Assembly: GCF_027887165.1 (NCBI RefSeq)
Contig: NC_077227.1
Span: 70,629,252-70,693,251 of the forward strand
DNA: 64,000 nucleotides
Source: Monodelphis domestica
Taxonomy: Eukaryota > Chordata > Mammalia > Didelphimorphia > Didelphidae
Reading direction: 5' to 3'
Shown here: one piece after another, positions 25,270 to 37,200 of the stretch
Numbering within the stretch: the stretch's first letter is position 1
Layout: each line of letters begins with the position of its first letter
Notes under the pieces: generated by a model
Database searches by the model: none
Told to the model about the DNA's origin: nothing
What the model saw: only the letters and a program-made list of their open reading frames with translations
Made by a program: the position numbers and the translations under genes

Positions 25270-28200
25270 CCTCTCCCCCTCCCTCCCTCTCCCTCTTTCC
25301 CCTCCTCCTCCTCACTGAAGACAGTAAGCAATCTAATATAGATTTTCATGTGAAATCATATAAAATATTTTTCCATATTAATCCTTCTGTGGAATAAAAC
25401 TCAAGCCCCCTTTTCCCCCTGCCAAAAAAAAAAAAGAGTGAAATATATGCTTTGGTCTAAATTCAGACTCCATTAGTGTTCTTTCTATGGAAGCGGCTGG
25501 CATTTTTAATCATGAGTCCTTTGGGATTATTTCGCCTTTTTGTAGTGCTGAAAATAAGTTATTCATGGTTGTTCATGTACAATATTGTTGTTACTGTGTA
25601 CAATATTTTCCTGTTTCTTTTTATTTCACTCTGCATCTCTTAATTTGGATCTTTACAGCTCTTTCTGAAGTCATTCTCTTCATTATTTCTTACAGCACAA
25701 TAATATTCCATCACTATCATATACCACAATTTTTTCAACCATTCCCCAATTGAGGGAAATCCCTTTAGTTTCCAGTGCCTTGCCACCACAAAAAGAGCAG
25801 CTATAAATATATTGTATAAGTCGGTCCTTTCCCAGTTTTTTTTTCTCTTTTATCTACAGACCTAGTAGTGTTACTACTAGATCAAAGGGTCTGCATTGTT
25901 TTATAGCCCTTTGGGCATAATTATAAATTGCCCTCCAGAATGGTTGAATCAGTTCACAATTTCACAAACAATGCATTAATGTCCCAATTTTCCACATCTC
26001 CTCCAACATTCATTACTTTCCTTTGCTGTCATGTTGGCCAATCTGCTAGGTATGAGGTGATACCTCAGAGTTGTTTTGATTAGCATCTCTCTGATTATAA
26101 GATATTTAGAACACTTTTTCATGTGCTTATTAATAGTTTTGATTTCTTTATCTGAAAACTGCCTGTTCATGTCCCTTGCTCATTTATCAATTGGAGAATG
26201 GCTTGATCTTTTGTACAATTGATTTAGCTCTTTGTAAAATTGAGTAACTAAACCTGTGTCAAAGGTTTTTATGAAGATTGTTTCCCAATTTGTTGCTTCC
26301 CTTCTGATTTTAGTTACATTGGTTTTGTTTGTACAAAAACTTTTTTTAATTTGATGTAGTCAAAATTATTTATTTTACATTTTGTGACTCTTTCTAAGTT
26401 TTGCTTGGTTTTAAAATCTTTCCCTTCCCAAATGTCTGACATGTATACTATTCTGTGTTCGCCTAATTTTCTTATAGTTTCCTTCTTTATGTTCAAGTCA
26501 TTCACCCATTCTGAGTTTATCTTGGTGTAGGGTGTGAGGTGTTGATCCAAACCTAATCTCTCCCACACTGTATTCCAATTTTCCCAGCATTTTTATCAAA
26601 TAGTGGATTTTTGTCCCAAAAGCTGGGGTCTTTGGGTTTGTCATAGACTGTCTAGCTGAGGTCACTTACCACAAGTCTATTCCACTGATCCTCCTTTCTG
26701 TCTCTTAGCCAGTACCAAATTGTTTTGATGACCACTGCTTTATAGTATAGTTTGAGATCTGGGACTGCAAGGCCACCTTCCTTCACATTTGTTTTTTCAT
26801 GATTTCTCTGGATATCCTTGATCATTTGTTCTTCCAAATGAACTTAGTTAAGGTTTTTTTTTCTAATTCAAGTTTTTTGGTAGTTCAATGGGTATGGCAC
26901 TAAATAAGTAAATTAATTTGGGTAGGATTGTCATTTTTATTATGTTAGCTCATCCCACCCATGAGCAATCAGTGTTTTTCCAAATGTTTAGATCTAGTTT
27001 TAACTGTGTGGAAAGAAAGTGTTTTGAAGTTGTGTTCAAATAATTCCTGTGTTTGTCTTGGCAGATTGATTCCTAAGCATTTTATATTGTCTAGGGTGAT
27101 TTTGAATGGTATTTCTTTTTCTAATTCTTGCTGCTGAAATGGGTTAGAGATATATAGAAATGCTGATGACTTATGCGGGTTTATTTTGTATCCTGCAACT
27201 TTGCTAAAGTTGTTGATTATTTCGAGTAACTTTTTGGTTGATTCTCTAGGATTCCTTAAGCAAACCATCATATCATCAGCAAAGAGTGATAGCTTGGTCT
27301 CCTCATTGCCAATTTTAATACATTCAATTTATTTTTCTTCTCTAATTGCTACTGCTAGAGTTTCTAGTACAATATTAAATAATAGAGGTGATAATGGGCA
27401 TCCTTGTTTTACTCCTGATCTTATTGGGGAGGCTTCTAGTTTATCCCCATTGCAGATGATGTTGGCTGATGGCTTTAGATATATACTGTTCATTATTTTA
27501 AGGAAAGGCCTTTCTATTCCTATACTTTCTAGTGTTTTCAATAGGAATGGGTGTTGTATTTTATCAAAGGCTTTTTCTGCATCTATTGAGATAATCATGT
27601 GATTTCTGTCAGTTTTGCTTGTTGATATAGTCAATTATGTGGATGGTTTTCCTAATATTGAACCATCCTTGCATTCCTGGTATGGTTATCCTGCATGGTC
27701 TTAGTGCATCCTGCAATCCTGCATGGTCATAGTGGATGACCCTTGTAATGACTTGCTGGAGTCTTTTTGCTAGTATCCTATGTAAGATTTTTGCTTCTAT
27801 ATTTAGTAGGGAGATTGGTCATAGTTTTCTTTCTGTTTTTGACCTGCCTGGATTTGGGATTAGTACCATGTTTGTGTCATAAAATGAATTTGAAAGAACT
27901 TCTTCTTGGCTTATTCTGGCAAACAGTTTGTTTAACATTGGGATTAGTTGTTCTTTGAATGTTTGATAGAATTCATTTATGAATCCATCAAGACCTTTGG
28001 ATTTTTTCTTAGGGAGTTCTTTGATGGCTTGTTCAATTCCTTTTTCTGATATGGGGTTGTTTAGGTAATTTATTTCTTCCTCTGTTAGTCTAGGCAATTT
28101 ATATTTTTGTAAGTATTCATCCATATCACCTAGATTGCCATATTTGTTGCCATATAATTGGACATAATAGTTTTTAATGATTGCCTTAATTTCCTCTTCA

Positions 28201-31200
28201 TTAGAGGTGAGGCTTCCCTTTTCATTCATCTGAGGATTTTTAATTTGTTCGCTTTCTAGTTCTTTAGTTTGCATGCTCAATTCATTGACCTCTGCCCTTC
28301 TTAATTTGCTAATATATGAACTCAAGGATATAAATTTCCCCCTGAGTTCTGCTTTGGCTGCATCCCATAGGTTTTGAAATGATGTCATTGTCATTTTCTT
28401 CAATGAAGTTATTGTTTCTACAATTTGTTCTTTAACCAGTTTTGGAGAATCATATTTTTAAATTTCCAATTAATTTTTTATTTACATCTCCATGTACCCT
28501 TATTAATTATTATTTTCATTGCATTGTGGTCTGAGAAGGTTACATTTATTATTTCTGCTCTTTTGAACTAGTTTGCAATGTTTTCATGTCCTAATACATG
28601 GTCAGTTTTTGTGAATGTACCATGTGCTGCTGAAAAGAAGATATATTCTTTTATTCCCTATTTATTTTTCTCCACATGTCTACTAACTCTTAATTTTTCT
28701 AAGATTTCATTCACTTCTCTTCTTTCTTATTTATTTTTTGGTTTGATTTATCTAGTTTGGATAGAGGAAGGTTCAGGTCTCCCACTAGTATAGTTTTTCT
28801 ATTTCATCCTTGAGCTCCTCTAGTTTCTCCTTTAGAAATCTGGGTGCTATGCCATTTGGTGCATACATGTTGAGTACAGATATTTCCTCATTGTCTATAC
28901 TGCCTTTTAGCAGGATGTAATTACCTTCTCTATCTCTTTTAACTAGATTTATTTTTACTTTGGCTTTGTCAGATATCATGATTGTGACTCCTGCCTTCTT
29001 TTTATCAGTTGATGCCCAATAGATTTGGCTCCATCCTCTTACTTTCACCCTATGCATATCTACCTTCCTCGTGTGTGTTTCTTGTAGACAGCATATGCTA
29101 GGGTTTTGGATTCTAATCCACTCTGCTATTTGCTTGCATTTTATGGGTGAGTTCATTCCATTCACATTCAGAGTTATGATTACTAGCTGTGTATTTCCCA
29201 GCATTTTGATTTCTACTCCTGGTCCTGCCTTTTCTTCTTTCTCTATTTCCTTCTACACCAATGTTTGTTTTTAGTCAGTCCCCCTAGTTCCCACCCTTAT
29301 TTTACTTCCCTTTCTACCCCACTCCCTTTTTATTCCCTCCCCCTTATTTTCCCTGTAGTCTTTCTAAAATTACCCCCCGCCACCTTCTCCCTCCCTTGTA
29401 CTACTTCCCTCCCCACCAGTCTGTTTGTTACCCTTCTACTCCCCCTATAGAGCACAAATCTATTCTCTGCCCTAATGGATTGTAATGTTCTTCCCTCTTT
29501 GGGTCAATTTCAAAGCACGTAAGAGTTGAGTATTTCCTTTCTCCAACCTCTTTACCCTTCCAGTGTATTGATGTTATCCCCCATCCCGCCATGAGCTTCT
29601 TTGTGACATATTAATTTACCCCCATTTGTTTCTTTTCCCATTTCTTTTAGTAGTAACCTCTCTTTTTTAGCTCTCTCTATACACGCACACGCACACACAC
29701 ACGTATATGTATTTATGCATGCATATATCTATATACCTATTTGTGTCCTGTCCTTTCATCCTATACAGTTTGTCACTGTTCCTTCTAAGTGTAATTCTTC
29801 TAGCTGCCCAGGTGATAACAACAGTTTTTGAGTTACCAATGACCTCTTTTCTTATAAGGATACATATCATTTTAACTTATTATGTCTCTTAAAAAATTTT
29901 GTTGTTGTTGTTGTTTAGTTTTGTTTTTCTTTTTTCCCCACTTTTTATTACCTTTTGATGATTCTCTTGAGTTTTGTACTTGGACATCAAATTTTCTATT
30001 TAGGTCTGGTCTTTTCTTTACAAATTCTTGGAATTTTTCTATTTTGTTGAATGACCATACTTTCCCCTGTAAGAATATAGTCAGTTTTGCTGGGTAGTTG
30101 ATTCTTGGTTGTAGACCAAGTTCCCTTGATTTCCGAAATATCATATTCCATGCCTTTCAGTCCTTCAGTGTGGATGCAGCCAGATCCTGCGTTATCTTCA
30201 CTGTGGTTCTGTGGTATCTGAATGACTTCTTCTTGCAGCTTGCAATATCTTTTCTTTGGTCTGATAGTTCTTGAATTTGGCTATAACGTTCCTGGGTGTT
30301 GTCAGTTGGGGATTAAGTACAGAAGGTGATCTGTGGATTGTTTCAATCTCCACTTTTCCATCTTATTCAAGGATATCGGGGCATTTTTCTTGAATAATTT
30401 CCTTTAGTATTATGTCCAGGCTTTTTCTTTTGTCATGGTCTTCTGGTAGACCAATGATTCTTAAATTGTCTCTCCTCGAATGATTTTATAAATCCTCTGT
30501 TTTGTAAATGAGATGCTTCATATTTTCCTCAATTTTTTCATTCTTTTGGTTTTGTTTTATAGTGTCCTGCTGCCTTGTGAGGTCACTTGATTCCAGTTGT
30601 TGTATTCTGGTTCTTAAAGACTGGATTTCATCCCTGGCTTTTTGGTCGTCCTTTTCCTTCTGGTCTGTTTTTCTTTGGAGGTCATCTTTCATCCTCTTTA
30701 CCTCGTCTTTCATCTCTTTTGCCTCATCTTTCATCTCCTTTGCTTCATTTTCCAGCTGGTTGATTTTGGCTTTCAAGACACTATTTTCTCGTTTTAGTTC
30801 AAGTGCCTCCATTTCCAGATGACTTATCTTGTTTTTAAGTTCTTTTCCCAATTGTCTTCAGCCCCTCTTAATTATGTTTTGATTTCTTCCACAACCTGTA
30901 TCCAATTCACTGGGATTTCTGATTTATCATTTGCTGCTCTCTCCCCCTCTGTTCCATTTGCTGAATAGAAACTGTCTTTTGTAATTTCTTTCTTTTTTTC
31001 TCTGTTGTTTGCTCATATTTACCCCTTCTTTGCTCCCCGTATTTGTCTGTGCTCTAGTTCCTCTCATTTTTTTGGTTTGGGAGTTTTCTGTCAGTCTCCC
31101 CTCTTGGAGCTTTGTCAGATCTCTCAGTGCAGTCTCTGGGGGAGGAATGTTGGCTTCCCTGTCCTCTGAAGACTTTTGATGGGATTAAGTTCAGCTGGGT

Positions 31201-34200
31201 TGTGCTGGATGTACCCTGAGGCCAAAACCTCCTGTAAGGCTGGAGCCAAATGGAAGGTCTCAGCTGTCCAGGCTGCCAGCTCTTTGATCTCTTTCTGGCT
31301 GCTTCCCTGCTGCTTGTGTTCGACTCTCTGAGCCTGGCACAGCCCTGCCCACAAGGTACACCCTCTAGACCAGCACCTTTGCCCGCCCAGAGGTTCTTGC
31401 TGCTGCTGGAGGCTTAGCACTCTATGTGGGCGGGGGGAGGGACCCTGGGTCCTTCCTTCTGCCTTCCCCTTAAACCCGAGTGTTCTCGGATTCCAGCTTG
31501 GGGGGGGGGGGTGTACCTTTTGAATTGAGTCCAGCAAGAGGGTTCCCCAGCTCTGTCTTGTTGTTAGGTTTGATTTTCAGTCCCCTAGGAGCATTTGGTT
31601 TGTGATCGGTAAGGAAGGGTTTTCAGAGGTCTGAACTATTGCTGCTCCTTCTGCTTCTTTTCTTCAGTGGGTTTTTGCACCTCTTTTACCAATTGGTATA
31701 TTCTGAGTTTTTTTTAAATAAAAGATATTTTCTTTAGTATTTTTAATGCCTCCATTATTGAACTGTTGACTCATTTTTCATTATTTTTCCTGTATCACTC
31801 TCATTTATTTTCCCAATTTTCTTCTGCCTCATATTTGATTTTTAAAGTCTTTTCTGAGCTCCTCGAATGATTCTTTTGGAGATTGAAACCAATCAAGATT
31901 TTTCTTGGAGGCTTTAGATACAGTAGAATTGACTTTCTATCTTCTAACATTGTATTTTTATCTTTTCTCTCACCAAATTAACTTTCTGTTTTGAATTTCT
32001 TGTTGTTGTTTGGTCATTTTATAGTCTTTGTCTTTGAATTTTAGGGGGGGAGGGGACTTGTTACAAGTAGATTCTATTCATGTGGTGAAGAGTCTACTGT
32101 TTCAAACTTCATGTTTTCCGTGGAGCTGCCTTCTAAGCTAGCTCTGGGTAGTTAAAAATTATCAGTTCTTCGAAGGTGGCATAATGTAAGGAGAGGTGTA
32201 TTTAATACTCTTCCAGCCTGTGCTCTGGTCTGTGAGTACCCATAAGTGTTCTTTTCCTCCTTGGAACTGTGACCAGGGTCCCCTGCTCCCCTGTAGCAGC
32301 ATGTTACTGGAGTGTGCTTGTCTTACTCATCCCCCTAGGACTGCAAACCAGGACTGTGACTGGGAGCTTTGTGTGGGCAGTGCAACAGAATCCTGTACCC
32401 AGAGCCAACAACGAGACCCCAGTAATCTCCTTCTGAGCAGTTGTCCATTCCCTTACTGTCTGTGGGTCTGAGAGTTCTGAAAGTCTTATTGATGGTTCAG
32501 CTGCCCCCAAAATACACACAGCCTTCCTAAAGGGGCCTGCCTTAGCCTACTATTCTGCGTTTCACTCCCACCCTCCTGAGATAGACCTTTTGAATTAACT
32601 TGTGCTGAAAAACTGTTTCACCCCATTATTTAAACATTATTTTATTTGGTCGTTTTCATACATTATTCACTGGAAACAAAGATCGTTTTCTTTTCCTCCT
32701 CCCCCCCCCCCCCCCCCGCCTTTCCCTCTCCCATAGCCGACGCATGATTCCACTGGTTATCACATGTGTTCTTGACTCGAACCCATTTCCCTGTTGTTGG
32801 AATTTGCATTATAGTGTTCATTTAGAGTCTCTCCTCAGTCTTATCTCCTCCAACCCTGTAGTCAAGCAGTTGCTTTTCATCAGTGTTTTCACTCCCACAG
32901 TTTATCCTCTGCTTGTGGGTAGTATTTTTTTTTTAGATCCCTGCAGATTGTTCAGGGAAATTGCATTGATACTAATGGAGAAGTCCATCACCTTCGATTG
33001 TACCACAATGTATCAGTCTCTTTGTATAATGTTTTCCTGGTTCTGCTCCTTTCACTCTGCATCACTTCCTGGAGGTCGTTCCAGTCTCCATGGAATTCCT
33101 CCACTTTATTATTCCTTTTAGCACAATAGTATTCCATCACCAACATATACCACAATTTGTTCAGCCATTCTCCAATTGAAGGGCATCCCCTCATTTTCCA
33201 ATTTTTGGCCACCACAAAGAGTGCAGCTATGAATATTCTTGTACAAGTCTTTTTGTCCATTATCTCTTTGGGGTACAAGCCCAGCAGTGCTATGGCTGGA
33301 TCAAAGGGCAGACAGTTTTTTATCGCCCTTTGGACATAGTTCCAAATTGCCCTCCAGAATGGTTGGATTAATTCACAACTCCACCAGCAATGAATTAATG
33401 TCCCCAGTTTGCCACATCCCCTTCAGCATTCATTACTTTGCATAGCTGTCATGTTAGCCAATCTGCTAGGTGTGAGATGATACCTCAGAGTTGTTTTGAT
33501 TTGCATCTCTCTGATTATAAGAGATGTAGAGCACTTTTTCATGTGCTTTTTAATAGTTTTGATTTCTTTGGCTGAGAACTGCCTGTTCATATCCCTTGCC
33601 CATTTGTCAATTAGAGAATGGCTTGAATTTTTGTACAATTGATTTAGTTCTTTATAAATTTGAGTAATTAAACCTTTGTCAGAGGTTTTTATGAAGATTG
33701 TTTCCCAATTTGTTGCTACCCTTCTGATTTTGGTTACATTGGTTTTGTTTGTACAAAAACTTTTTAATTTGATGTAATCCAGATTATTTATTTTGCATTT
33801 TGTAACTCTTTCTAATTCTTGCTTGGTTTTGAAGTATTTCCCTTCCCAAAGGTCTGACATGTATACTATTCTGTGTTCGCCTAATTTTCTTATAGTTTCC
33901 TTCTTTATGTTCAGTCATTCACCCATTTTGAATTTATCTTGGTGTAGGGTGTGAGGTGTTGATCTACGCCTAATCTTTCCCACACTGTCCTCCAATTTTC
34001 CCAGCAGTTTTTATGAAATAGTGGATTTTTGTCCCAAAAGCTGGGATCTTTGGGTTTGTCATATACTGTCTTGCTGAGGTTGCTTGCCCCCAGTCTATTC
34101 CACTGATCCTCCTTTCTGTCTCTTAGCCAGTACCAAATTGTTTTGATGACCGCTGCTTTGTAATATAGTCTGAGATCTGGGACTGCAAGACCCCCTTCCT

Positions 34201-37200
34201 TTGTATTTTTTTTCATTATTTCCCTGGATATCCTTGATCTTTTGTTCTTCCAAATGAACTTTGTTATGGTTTTTTCTAAATCAGTAAAAAAATTTTTTTG
34301 GAAGTTCCATGGGTATGGCACTAAATAGATAGATGAGTTTGGGTAGGATGGTCATTTTTATTATATTGGCTCATCCTACCCATGAGCAGTTAATGTTCTT
34401 CCAATTGTTCAAGTCTAGTTTTAGTTGTGTGGAAAGTGTTTTGTAGTTGTGTTCATATAGATCCTGTGTTTGTCTCGGGAGATAGATTCCTAGGTATTTT
34501 ATATTGTCTAGGGTAATTTTGAATGGGATTTCTCTTTCTAGTTCTTGCTGCTGAGCTGTGTTGGAATTATATAGAAATGCTGATGACTTATGTGGGTTCA
34601 TTTTGTATCCTGCAACTTTGCTAAAGTTGTTGATTATTTCGATTAGCTTTTTGGTTGAATCTCTAGGATTCTTTAAGTAGACCATCATGTCATCTGCAAA
34701 GAGCGATAATTTGGTCTCCTCCTTGCCTATTTTGATGCCTTCAATTTCTTTTTCTTCTCTAATTGCTACTGCTAGTGTTTCTAATACAATGTCAAATAAT
34801 AGAGGTGATAATGGGCATCCTTGTTTCACTCCTGATCTTAATAGGAATGGATTTAGTTTATCCCCATTGCAGATGATATTAGCTGATGGTTTTAGATATA
34901 TACTGTTTATTATTTTTAGGAATGACCCTTCTATTCCTATGCTTTCTAGTGTTTTTAGTAGGAATGGGTGTTATATTTTATCAAATGCTTTTTCTGCATC
35001 TATTGAGATAATCATGTGGTTCTTGTTGGTTTGCTTGTTGATGTGGTCAATTATGTGGATAGTTTTCCTAATGTTGAACCAGCCCTGCATCCTTGTATAA
35101 ATCCTACTTGATCATGGTGGATGACCCTTCTAATCACTTGCTGGAGTCTTTTTGCTAGTATCCTATTTAAGATTTTTGCATCTATATTCATTAGGGAGAT
35201 TGGTCTATAATTTTCTTTCTCTGTTTTTGGCCTGCCTGGTTTTGGAATCAGTACCATGCTTGTGTCATAAAAGGAGTTTGGTAGAAATCCCTCTTTGCTT
35301 ATTATGTCAAATAGTTTGTATAGTATTGGGATTAACTGTTCTCTGAATGTTTGATAGAATTCGCTGGTGAAATCCATCAGGCCCTGGGGATTTTTTCTTA
35401 GGAAGTTCTTTGATGGCCTGTTGGATTTCTTTTTCTGATATGGTATTATTTAAGAAAACTATTTCTTCTTCTGTTAGTCTAGGCAATTTATATTTTTGTA
35501 AATATTCATCCATATCACCTAGGTTGTTATATTTATTGCCATATAGTTGGGCAAAGTAGTTTTTAATGATTGCCTTAATTTCCTCTTCATTGGAGGTGAG
35601 ATCCCCCTTTTCATCCTTGATGCTGTTAATTTGCCTTTCTTCTTTCCTTTTTTTAATTAAATTAACCAGTACTTTGTCTATTTTGTCTGTTTTTTCAAAG
35701 TACCAGCTTCTAGTCTTGTTTATTAGCTCAATAGTTCTGTCACTTTCTATTTTATTAATTTCTCCCTTAATTTTTAAGATCTCTAGTATGGTTTTCTTCT
35801 GGGGGGTTTTAATTTGTTCATTCTCAAGTTTTTTGATTTGCATTTCCAATTCCTTTGTCTCTGTCCTCCCTAATTTGTTAATATATGCACTCAGGGATAT
35901 GAATTTTCCTCTAAGTACTGCCTTGGCTGCATCCCATAAAGTTTGAAAGGATGTTTCGCCGTTGTCATTTTCTTCAACGAAATTGTTAATTGTTTCTATG
36001 ATTTCTTCTCTAACTATCCGATTTTGGAGTATCATGTTATTCACCCCATACTTTTGTTGGGTTCTGCTGCTCCAGAATTTGTGTTGAGGCATTATATCAA
36101 AGTTGTTTGCAGGGTAATGTAGTAGACATCAGTGTATCTTCTCTACCCTCTTGTCTCTGTCCAGTAAGTGAATGTTTAAAAACCATTTACTGGGGTAGCT
36201 AGATAACTTAGTGGATCAAGAACCAGGCCTAGAGACAGGAGGTTCCTGGGTTCGAATATGGCTTTAAATGTTCCCTTGCTTTGTGACCTGGGGCAAGTCA
36301 CTTAACTCCAATTGCCTGTCCTGCTTTGGAACTGAAACTTAGTATTGAAACTAAAACAGAAGGCAAAGGGTTTTTTTGTTTTGGTTTGGTTTGGTTTGGT
36401 ATACAGATGCAAAAGAAAATTAAGCTACACTAGAAGTAGAAAGGCCCAGAATCCCTCAAGGACACAGGAGTGGATGATGGCAAAGCCAGGGGTAATTCGA
36501 TTGTTTCTGTAGGTCATGTGATAGGCTCTGAGTCTAGAAGGCCCAGCCACAGAGCACAGGATGAAGCCTCGAGGGCTCCAGGGCAAAGCAGAGGGTAACT
36601 TGGGGTCTTCTGTGTCACCAAAAGGGACAGACTTGATGTCTCCCACATCCTACATTTAGTGTAATCAGGCAGACAGACCAGATGGATTCTGGTGTCTAGA
36701 CCAGAGGAGGAGGTGAAGTGATGATAAATTCACTTTCCACTTCCCAGATAGCCCAGATGGCTTCTGAGCAATGCCCCAGAGGGTAACCGATGTGCAGCCC
36801 CTTTGTGCACAAAGAACTTTCTGCTGTTCTTAGGTGCTAAAGATTTCAAATTGTGGTTTCTTCTATTAAACCTCATGTGGGGGCAATTTCTAAAGGGAAA
36901 ATAGTTTCTCTTTACGATAGTGTACAGCTAAAAAGCACAACCAATATTGTAACTTTGTTTCTGTCTCACCTTATAATTCAGGTACTCTTTACCTATATTG
37001 TATTACTAGGCCACCTCTAGCTGTGTCTGGTGAAACCTATGGACTTCTTCTCTAAATGGTGCTTTAAAATACATTAAGATTATAGGGAAACCACTTATAC
37101 TGAAATACTGAACTAAAAGATCACAAGAAGGAATTAAGTGCTAGGGGGGAAAGGGGGGATAGGGAACTGAACTGAGCCACATGGCCCTATACAGCATTCC

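Larger units (their letters stand above)
25130..31720 (-). mobile_element. Near-full-length LINE-1 (antisense in last MYO9A intron)
   Basis: About 6.6 kb read on the minus strand: a GC-rich 5' UTR (about 30.9-31.7 kb), ORF1 (about 29.9-30.85 kb), a purine-rich inter-ORF spacer, ORF2 endonuclease (29204-28785), reverse transcriptase (about 28.4-26.9 kb), the C-terminal region and a 3' UTR ending in a T-rich stretch near 25.13 kb. The frames are broken by many stops and shifts, so it is a dead copy. Endpoints are approximate; no target duplication could be fixed. Confidence 0.9.

Noticed and set aside
30508..30822. 104-codon + strand frame rich in Phe/Ser
   Set aside because: Exact antisense of the L1 ORF1 coiled coil.
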